This document shows positions 55,736-64,000 of a stretch of DNA of 64,000 bases, in pieces. A program made the translations under genes and the position numbers. Under the pieces are notes generated by a model. It was not told the origin of the DNA. It searched no databases and saw only the letters and a program-made list of their open reading frames with translations. The DNA is from Berberis thunbergii (Eukaryota > Streptophyta > Magnoliopsida > Ranunculales > Berberidaceae). Within the stretch, counting starts at the first letter, position 1; each line of letters opens with the position of its first letter. The stretch spans positions 1,144,001 to 1,208,000 of the forward strand of contig QNQO01000197.1 in NCBI GenBank assembly GCA_003290165.1, given 5' to 3'.

Positions 55736-56649
55736 CAGAACAGGTAAGCGCGGTGATTGAGCAGAGGACACCACCCAAGTACAAAGATCCAGGGTGTCCT
55801 ACAGTCACCTGCCAGATTGGGACTCATGAGTTCGGCCAAGCCTTGTTGGATTTAGGGGCAAGTGTAAATCTGATGCCATATTCTATTTACTTGCAACTGG
55901 GTCTAGGAGAGATTAAACCCACATCCGTGGTACTACAATTGGCCGATAGATCGGTTAAGAAGCCAAGAGGAATAGTTGAGGATGTCTTGCTGCAGATTGA
56001 TAAGTTTTACTATCCCGTCGACTTTCTTATTTTAGATACTCATTCTGCGGTTAATATGGAGTCTACAATTCCGATTATTTTAGGTAGACCTTTTCTTGCC
56101 ACAGCTAACGCTCTTATCAATTGCAGGAACGATCTAATGAAGTTGTCTTTTGGGAACATGACTCTGGAGGTCAACATATTCAATATTAGCAAGCAACCAC
56201 GTGATGATGATGAGTGTCATCGTACCTACATGATAGACACGCTGATATCAGAGGACGCGCTCTTGAGCGCATATTCTGAAACCTTAGAGTACCTCCTTTC
56301 TATTTCTGATTCTGAGAATTCACTTTATCCTGACAATGCTTTTGATATTTCTGTTGTTTCAGGGTCAAAGGATAAAGGAGTGCGACAATGGCAATCATGC
56401 TTTGAGGAGTTGCTAAAGGAAAGACAGAAACCACAACCATCCACCGTGAAAACTCCGAAAGTTGACCTAGCTCCACTGCCTGAGGGACTTAAACCTGCAT
56501 TCCTTGAACCAGGTGATACCTTTCCTGTTATTATTTCCTCCGTGCTTGTTAGCTCACAAGAAGAAGAATTGATTAACATGTTACGTGAAAATTATCCAAT
56601 GACTTATGTGAAAATTATCCAATCTTTTGCTTTGGCACCAGACTTATGA
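55708..56649 (+). pseudogene. Athila protease and truncated pol
   Basis: Reads TEQVSAVIEQRTPPKYKDPG, then the protease core ALLDLGASVNLMPYSIY and TIPIILGRPFLATANALINC, then an Athila-type linker down to SSVLVSSQEEELINMLRENY. RT should begin here; instead the chain goes TYVKIIQSFALAPDL and stops at 56647-56649. RT, RNase H and integrase are therefore lost by deletion. Confidence 0.85.
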
Positions 56650-59600
56650 TGTTTCATTTTAGGGGTAAGGAAGGATCTTTTGTTGCATATCACTACTTGC
56701 GAGCCATTCATGTTTCAGATCCCTACTGACTTCCAAGGAATGCGAGTTTCTTTACCATTTTTATATGATTTTAGATGGTGTCTTTGCAACTTTTGGGATG
56801 TGACTTTTGATAGTAACGCTAATCGACCTCAGGGTTAATCAACGAGAACACCATAACCCAGGCAATCACATCTATTAGCGTACAATAATCACTGAATGCA
56901 CTTATCGCTTTTGCTTTTCATTGCTGAAGAGACCTATGGGTCACTGCTAACCGCTTCTAGTCCCAAGGATTCAGGCTTGCCCATGAGTTCTTGAATATTT
57001 CTCAAGATATCTCCCAAAGGCAAAACGAGAGCCATTTCATTGGTTGACAATGCAAATATGTCTCTGAATTCTTGTAAAAATGAAATCCGCCGTGTTTCCT
57101 CCCGTTCCGAAATAGAAGATGCTATAAAACCTAGGTTCTTCTTCCGTTCCCAAGTTTACCTCCTTCAACTCTTCGAGCTGCGCCCTGAAAAAATTTGCAT
57201 ATTTATTTGTTTGATTCATCCCATTTCAATTGGGCGAGAGTGAGAGGGAGGCTGTGAGTCACCTGGGCCCTCCCTGCTCAAATTCTCGTCATTCCCCAGC
57301 GACTTGCTGAAATTAACGTTGAAATACAAAATGTAGAAAATGCTCTTCGAAATACTCGAAGAATGTTAAATGGCCGACTATTGGGGTGAGAGGGACTGCT
57401 CAGGAAGGGATACCAGGCTGCGAACAAACATCAAGAGTATTCGAAAGGGGCTGGGACCAGTCCCGATGATTCTTTTCCAAGCCCAGACCAGACCTGGAGA
57501 TAGAACAACGGATTCCACCACACTTGCATGCTTAGAGCAACATTGCCTTGGCTCGAATAAACGGTCTCATTAATCAAATCCAGCTCCGCCTTTTAACTGT
57601 TTAACTTGAGCTTCAAGATTGGTGTATTTCTCACTTACTCCAGTCTTTTAGCACTATTTTGAGCTCTTTCAGTTTCTGTTGGAGAATGTACATAGGGGTA
57701 CCATAAATTCAGTGGTTCAGTTGTTATTTTTGAGTGGACTAATCCTCAACTTTTCAGGTTGTTGGTATACGATTCCTTAACCCTTTTGACTCATTTATAT
57801 CATAGACTAGGTTTGGAGGTGAATGTTCCCTATGTTCTTCCTCATCACTTCATGGTATATCTTTGATGAGGGAGAATATATGTCGGGCTGAAGACGTTAA
57901 ACCAAGCGCTCCTAGGAGGCAGCCTAGCCTTAGTTGTGTGTCTTTGCTGTTAGTTTGGGTTGATTTTCGAGTACCCTATTTAGTTGTGTTTTTCACTCAT
58001 ACTCGTTAGCTCCATAACAATTTTGACTTACAACTTGCATTTTTTTGTTTTCTTTGTTAATGTCGAGTCTGCATTTTATCAATTTCTAATGAAAACTTCA
58101 TGATTCTTATGTTTCTGAGCGTTCATTGGTGGAAGATTTCATCGAAATTGGTAAAAAGCTTCACCATGGTAATATCACTCTAACCCTCCTATTTTCTTTT
58201 GCCTTGATTTGTCATGATTATTATTTTATACATTGCGGACAATGTTTGGTTTAGGTTTGGGGGTGTGGTTTATTAGATTTTTTTATGCAATTTTCAAAAA
58301 TATTTGAGTTTAAAACGTATTTTATAATTAAACCGAGTCATTTTGTGTTCTACTCAATTTCCATTGAATACTTAGATGACTATGGTAATTGTGTAAAATT
58401 TTCTTGAAAATGCATTTGAAATCTGAACTCTTGGTAAATAAAAAAAAAGAAAAAAAAAGAGAAGTTTTGAGTTCTTTTCAATTTTAGAGAATAATTTTGT
58501 TGCTTTAATTTTGAGAAAACACATACTAACACGTGTCACACAGTTATATTAGTGGAAAACATGGTATTTGATATTATCCTTATGTTAGATGTATTTCGTG
58601 AGACTTTTCAACTCGACTTTTCGCGCACTATAAGCCAAGTTAACATGATTTGAAGTTGATTAGTGAGATATTGAACTAGAAAAACCTTAGAATAATAGTG
58701 GAGACTTTAACCCGTGTGAGTTTTGAGCCATTCTTTATTTCTTGAGGGTTATTAATTATGCTCTGATTTTTCTTGAGCCCGCATTATTTCGTTGATGATC
58801 TCATTATTCTTGATTTTCTTATTGATTGCTTTAAGAATGACACAAAAATTGAATCTTTACACTAGAACTTCTTGCTTTATTTAGTTGAGATGTCCTAGTA
58901 CTAACTAGAACTTATGAAATGATATAAGCATTTCTTCCTTTAAACCATTTTTAGCCTTTTTAGCCTACCCAATAATAAATATCCATTTGCAACCATTTGA
59001 GCCTTTATATAGCCTTTTCTTTGTTATCCCCATTCCCAATACCTACTCCAATCAAGGAGTAGTACCTTTATTATTTTATCCTTACCCAATTTTCTGAGAA
59101 TGTATACGGTGATATATATTTATGGAATTGGCAAAAAAAAAAAAAAATATTTCATGCACCCTCGAAGTAAAAGTGTTGGATTGTATCAATGGGGAAAAGC
59201 ATGTTAAAAAAATTTGTGATTAAAGAAGAAAAGTCAATGGTGTACAACATTGATTTGCTCTTCAATGCCCTATGTTTTATTCAAGGGTGTATCTATTCTC
59301 AGGAAATCTTTGTATCCTTTTGTCCCTTATTGTTTACCATAATCCAAGCCCCAATACAACCTAGTAAAGACCTGATTGATCTTAAGTTAAAGTTAGCTTA
59401 ATATATGTGGAGATTGAAAAGGCAAGAACTATGGTGTTTGGTTCAACATTCTCAAAAGTAATCAATATTCCGGTCCATGAGATCATATTCATTTCACTCT
59501 TTGAAAATTTCGTTTTTCATGATAATTATATGTGAGACGTTTGCATTTTCCATAGTATATTATTTTCCTCACATATAAGCTGAGTGCCTAATCTCTGAGC

Positions 59601-60103
59601 GTTTCATTTCTGAGCGACATGAGAGAATTGTAGTCGAAACGTCTTTTCTAAAGGTTATCTTGTCACAACTTTACTATGAGATAAATAGTTATGTTGATAA
59701 GGCTCCTCACACACACACTTCGAGTTGAGAATGATTATGAAATTCATGTAACCTTTAGATACTATTAAATTATTGTACTCTATTGATATACTTTTGTGAC
59801 ATTATTAGTTTGTTGTTTTTCTTGAATTATAAGCAATTAGAAAAATACTCTAAGGGAAATAAAAGGGAATGTTCATATGTTTTTAGAAAATAGATTTTGT
59901 ATTATTGAGTCAGTAATGTTTGGGGGTAGCATTTTTGGAAACCATCACGAGACTATAACTCGTCCTCTAGAGGTAATCTAGAGGTTTAAAGCCTTGTTGC
60001 ATGTTAAGGTAAGTGCAATCGTGATTCCTACGAAAGTGAGTTAGAATTTTATTCATTATTTTGTTTTGCTCGAGGACTAGCAAAATATAGGTTTGGGAGT
60101 ATT
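56650..60103 (+). other. Athila interior without recognised genes
   Basis: No credible coding region. A minus-strand stretch at 57219-57037 (AQLEELKEVNLGTEEEPR) looks like the protease-RT linker of a Tat-type element, so 56830-57600 may be foreign gypsy debris. At about 58240 CGGACAATGTTTGGTTTAGG then TTTGGGGGTGT resembles a conserved non-coding motif of Athila elements. GGTTTGGGAGTATT at 60090-60103 is the likely polypurine tract. Confidence 0.55.
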
Positions 60104-61982
60104 TGATATACACATAATTATTACAAAATATATCCCTTAATTTATTTATGTTAGTGCTTAAATTAATATATTTTATTCTAATTATTTCATTTTCATGTTT
60201 TTGTAGGAATTTGTGCGTGAACGACAAAATCGCATTAAGGCGATAATTTGAGGAGATGATTAATTTGTTGATTCTAATGGTTGTACAAAATAGTGGTTCA
60301 CATCTCTAAACCTAGCCCAAGTAAGCCTAGAACCACTTAATTTAATCAAGCCAAAGCCCAAGCCCCGAAAGCTAGAAACCTAAGCCCAGCCTAACAAGGA
60401 AATAGGGGAACCCTATTTAGGTTTCTCTCTTCCCTTCTCTTGTGAGGCTCTTCCACGTTTTCTGCTCCTTCTCTCTTTTCCAGCCACTATCACCACCTCC
60501 ACCGGGGCAGAGACAGAGATCTCTCGCCACTAACCAACCACCATCTCGCCACCATCACTAACCACCGTGTCACGCCCCTGTTTCACGCTATAAACCTCAC
60601 CTCGCCACCGAAACAGACTACCATCCTCTCTGTCCAGAACACAGCCGCCACTGCACTACCATCTCTCTCTCTCTCTCTCATAGCCACCATCACCCGAGCA
60701 CCACCACCACCACCGCGCGCACAACACTGCCGCGAAACAGGGCACCTCCCTGTTTCGATCCCTGTTCCTCGCCCTCCTTCCGCTTTCTCTCTTATCCACG
60801 GTCTCTCCCTCCTCCACTTCTCTCTCTCTCTCTCGACCACCGCCGAAACAGACCACGCAACCACCACCATCACCGCTGTGAACAGAGCTCGCTACAGAGC
60901 ACCTCCCTGTTTCACGGCCATCGCTTCTCCCTGTTTCACAGCCATCGCTTCTCCCATTCTCGTTCTTTCTTCACTTTCTCTTTGTTCTTGTAGGCACTGG
61001 AGCCGGTCGAGAGGAGAGGACACTCGCGAGGAGTGAAGCAGAAGAGGCAGAGCAAGGGGCGGTGCGCTGGAGACGAAGGCCGAACCAGAGACGCGCGAAT
61101 TCGGGCCGAAGAAAACAGTTTTTCAAAACTGAAAAACAGTTTTGGCTATTGACACCCCGTGAACTTGTAAGAGCCACCACAGTGCAATTTCAGCCTTTTT
61201 TCTCGGGATTCGCATCCGTGCAGAGATGACTTCCACCTCCACTGATGCTGTGACCACCACCACCATGAGTCACTAAACCCCACGCAAGGTGAAGAGGTGA
61301 ACTCCTAGATGTAACGCACTAAATTAGTAATTGATTCGCTTTAAGTTTTCAAGATGAATAATGATGTTTAATGATTCTCACTTTTATTTAATATAGAAAT
61401 TTATGTTGTTTTAGTGACAAGGATATCATAGATTTTTTTGTAGATTTTTATTATTCCGGTGATTATCTTTTCTTCTCCATATAAGCTTAGTCACGTTTTT
61501 CTTATGTGTGAAATGTTTAAGAATTAATTGATTCCGGTAGGTTAGTTATATGTGATCGTAATTTATTACGGTATTGTCTCCGGATATATCGTAAGTTTAG
61601 GATATCACATATGACGACCTTTGTGTTTTTTTTAGAAGAAGTGAAATCTAAAATTTATTTACATTAGGGTATATTAATGCATAAAAGGTTATTTTTCCGA
61701 TTACGCCGTTTGGGATGTGAAACACGTAGTTGAGTCACCATAGCGAATCAATACTAGTTGGCGCGTAAAGTCTAGGAGGGATTCTTGGAACCTTGTGATT
61801 TCTCCAAACTTAATTTTCATTAAATTAAATTCAATTTCGTATTTTAAATTTGTTAGAATTTCTTAACTTTAGTTTGGCATAGTTTGTTTCCCTTAACCTT
61901 GTTTTGTAGATCGTTTTTCCTCGTGGGATCGACACCCTATTCTTTACTGCAATTGACCGCGTGTACTGTTTGGGCATAATCA
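60104..61982 (+). repeat. 3' LTR of Athila element
   Basis: 1879 bp, the partner of 50167-52017. It carries an extra short tandem copy of CTCCCTGTTTCAC.GCCATCG near 60905-60955. Followed by TGACT. Confidence 0.92.
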
Positions 61983-62160
61983 TGACTACAGGCCCAAAGT
62001 TTCTTCTTTTGTTCTTCACTCAATAGGCAACAATGGAAAACAATTTTGTAGCAGATGCGTTGGTAGGATTGGCCCAGGCAGAAGAACTTTCTAGATATTC
62101 GACAAGGAATCGCTTCCACAAAGAACCAAGGCTCTCCTAATCCTTGATTAAAAAAAAACC
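61983..62160 (+). pseudogene. LINE 3' end, right of the Athila insertion
   Basis: The reading ENNFVADALVGLAQAEEL resembles the C-terminal RNase H part of plant L1-type LINEs (xxNxVADALA). An A-run (about 62151-62159) follows, like a LINE poly(A) tail. It is probably the far end of the fragment at 49640-50166, but much of the middle is missing between them. Confidence 0.5.
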
Positions 62161-62289
62161 CGCTTATACGCGTAAAATGATGTAATTTTCTTTTCGAGTA
62201 TTCCATGAGCAAAGTCATAATTTGCACCCATTTGTTTCTTAATTCTTTTCAACAATAATAAATGTCTAACATCCCATAGTTGCCACTCC

Positions 62290-62490
62290 CTTTCGGAGGT
62301 TTAATTAAAAAAAACACATTTTTTTAGAAAGACCCCGACATCCACTTGGTATTCTAATGAATAGGTTCCCACATGAGCTTATGTATGATTCCACATTGCA
62401 TAGAAATGCAATGGTGAGTGCATTACTAAGGAATGGAGCTTGGAGAATCCCCCGAGGGATCAAGCCACATTGCATATCAACCTATTTATT
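62290..62490 (+). pseudogene. Second LINE fragment
   Basis: The reading RFPHELMYDSTLHRNAMVSA then LLRNGAWRIPRG resembles the segment between RT and RNase H in plant L1-type LINEs (xxVSxLIxxGxWxWP). It lies after the poly(A)-like run, so it is out of order for one LINE and may be a separate or rearranged piece. Confidence 0.4.
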
Positions 62491-62621
62491 AAATATTGTT
62501 GGTTTCCCATGCTAAAGTTATACAATATGAACTTATCAAGTTAGTCATTGGCTTTTTTATTGTAGTCAACTCATTGTGAGCATATCTATTATACAAATAC
62601 TAATTTATTATATATAATTTA

Positions 62622-62799
62622 GAGAGATTCTAAATGTCGAGGAAACGGTCGAGGGAAATGAGGTGGCGAGGTGAAAACCATTCATTTCTTTCGAAATGCG
62701 TGTGAGAAAAGTCAATGCATGCATCTCGAAGGAAATGAACGGCTTTCACCCTCGCCACCTCATTTCCCTCGCTCATTTCCTCGACATTTAGAATTTCCC
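62622..62799. mobile_element. Snap-back Mutator-like MITE, copy 3
   Basis: A 178-bp palindrome with ends GAGAGATTCTAAATGTCGAG and, on the minus strand, GGGAAATTCTAAATGTCGAG. An exact 9-bp duplication TATAATTTA lies at 62613-62621 and 62800-62808. The duplicated host sequence around 39200 has no such element, so the insertion came after the duplication. Confidence 0.85.
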
Positions 62800-63117
62800 T
62801 ATAATTTATCCCATTTTGTCTGCATCATCTAGTAAAGTGAATGAAGATCAATATAAGATAGTTGTGATGGAGGCAATGATCTAAGATTTTGCACATGCCA
62901 CAAATAAGTTGTTATGGGCACTGACCATTTAGATTTGAGCAAATGCATAAACATCAAGGTTACAGTTAAAACTCCTGAAAGTTGTTCATATTTGACTTTT
63001 CTAGTCAGTAATTTTAAATCCCTAGATAAGCCTATTAAGCTGAATTCAAATGTGTTTAAGGTATCATGATGTGATGGACTTGCTTCGGATGGTGTCATGT
63101 ATTCATTTGATGTATTT

Positions 63118-63174
63118 ATACTCCACCTAGCGGTCCGGAGCGGAGGAGGAATTGTTGATAAGATTTACTAGCAA
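63118..63174 (+). pseudogene. Broken copy of the plastid gene's last exon
   Basis: It aligns with 39826-39881 and beyond: TPPSGPERRRNC-encoding bases CTCCACCTAGCGGTCCGGAG through to TTTTTGTGA. In the original frame IYWQWDFL has become IY-stop-Q-stop-DFL, so it is non-functional. The first two thirds of the exon are deleted. Confidence 0.85.
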
Positions 63175-63760
63175 TGAGACTTTTTGTGAGATCAGCAGAA
63201 AGTCCTTCAACCCAACTTGTGCATTGTGTATATAAATTATATGTTAATGTGTTTGTGTACAAAACCCAAATGTTGCATCTAATGTGAATGTTTGTGCAAA
63301 CACATTATTTTCATTTGACATTTTTCATGGTCATGATAGTTTAAGTTGGGTTGCTTTTGTGTGTGATTGATGAGATTAGTGTGCCAAGCACACCCTTATT
63401 TACATTCATAAACCACGAGTTTAAATTGGATGAGTGAAACAATTAAAGCCAAATATTATCATCGCTCCATCAGTTGTAAAAATTACATCTCTAGAGTACC
63501 AAACACTTTACCTAGAAATATTCTAAATACCAAGACAAACTACATATTACAAACATTTTAAAGCCAAACATTCAAAGAACCATATTTTCTGAATTTTCTA
63601 TTTGATCATCTTCAAAATTTGCATCACAACGCTGCCGCTTGCATGGAGGAGGATATAGAAGGATGATAAACTCCCCAACAATGTCGTATGTATATGACCA
63701 CTATCTTTAACATTTATTGTTCCACTGGATGAACCACTATCTGTTGTATTTAAACTAAAA

Positions 63761-64000
63761 ACGTAAGACTCTAGTTGATTCAATGGAAACAAGAAGAATA
63801 GAAATATACCCGATCGATCCATAGCGATTTTCTCGTTGATTGTGATGAGTTTGGATTGTTTGGATCTTCTGATTGATTCAAGCGTTTTCCCTTAGTTCTC
63901 TGTTGAGAGGATACAGAAGACAATGCCAAAAATTTTCTCTAATACGCATACGCTCAATCGGGGACCCATCCTAATTTATAATGCCCATAAGTCACAACAC
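63761..64000. other. Non-coding end of window
   Basis: No feature recognised in the last 240 bases. Confidence 0.4.

Larger units (their letters stand above)
50167..61982 (+). mobile_element. Athila-type Ty3/gypsy retrotransposon, pol-deleted
   Basis: LTRs of 1851 bp (50167-52017) and 1879 bp (60104-61982) start TGATATACAC and end GTAATCA. An exact TGACT duplication flanks the element (50162-50166, 61983-61987). The primer site TGGCGCCGTTGCCGGGGA and LTRs near 1.8 kb are typical of the Athila lineage. The interior has gag and protease, but RT to integrase and any env-like gene are missing. A minus-strand solo LTR of the same family interrupts gag. This copy could move only with help. Confidence 0.92.
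62497..63760 (+). repeat. Decayed direct duplication of 39085-40490
   Basis: From TTGGTTTCCCATGCTAAAGT onward the sequence follows intron 4, last exon, 3' flank and the kinase pseudogene tail at 39085-40490, in the same orientation. Differences are many small changes, a loss of about 345 bp (39480-39825), and the MITE at 62622-62799, which is absent from the original. After about 63760 no match is seen. Confidence 0.85.

Overview
This 64-kb window is eudicot-like nuclear plant DNA. Intron-containing plant genes (a CCCH tandem zinc-finger gene, a plastid-targeted protein gene, a PPR-DYW gene) sit among nested plant transposons: Tat and Athila Ty3/gypsy elements, a Ty1/copia element, LINEs, a SINE, a TRIM, hAT, CACTA and Mutator-like elements. 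I cannot name the species. Only two genes look intact, at 35879-39902 and 43323-44702. Nearly everything else is mobile DNA in various stages of decay.

Layout: 1-6936 is the 3' part of a Tat-lineage element (A), with a decayed pol, tandem repeats, an antisense ORF and a 3' LTR carrying a dimeric SINE. 7084-9027 is a decayed LTR pair with a TRIM inside it. 9795-13815 is a nest of terminal-inverted-repeat elements: a triplet-rich foldback element and a hAT-like element lie inside an outer element that also holds the 5' end of a Fip1-like gene. 13942-14830 is an RTE-type LINE remnant. 15302-18661 is an internally deleted Tat element (C) with an exact CCCAA target duplication. 19276-20144 is a second foldback element. 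20359-35236 is a minus-strand Tat element (B) that keeps gag, protease and the antisense ORF but shows no RT, RNase H or integrase. Its 5' LTR is split by a 5.7-kb insertion that itself contains a nearly complete copia element (29466-34162).

35879-50166 is the gene-bearing part: the plastid protein gene (+), an intronless MAK-type kinase pseudogene (-), the CCCH gene (+) and a PPR-DYW gene with two frameshifts (-). Small MITEs lie between and beside these genes, and one sits in what looks like the TATA region of the CCCH gene. 50167-61982 is an Athila-type element with an exact TGACT target duplication. It split an older LINE, has lost its RT-integrase region, and carries an inverted solo LTR of its own family inside gag. 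62497-63760 is a decayed direct duplication of the 3' end of the plastid gene and of the kinase pseudogene tail.

The transposon calls rest mainly on visible termini: paired LTRs, inverted repeats, primer-binding sites and target-site duplications, which are exact or nearly so for most elements. Family names are from memory of conserved motifs, not from database searches.
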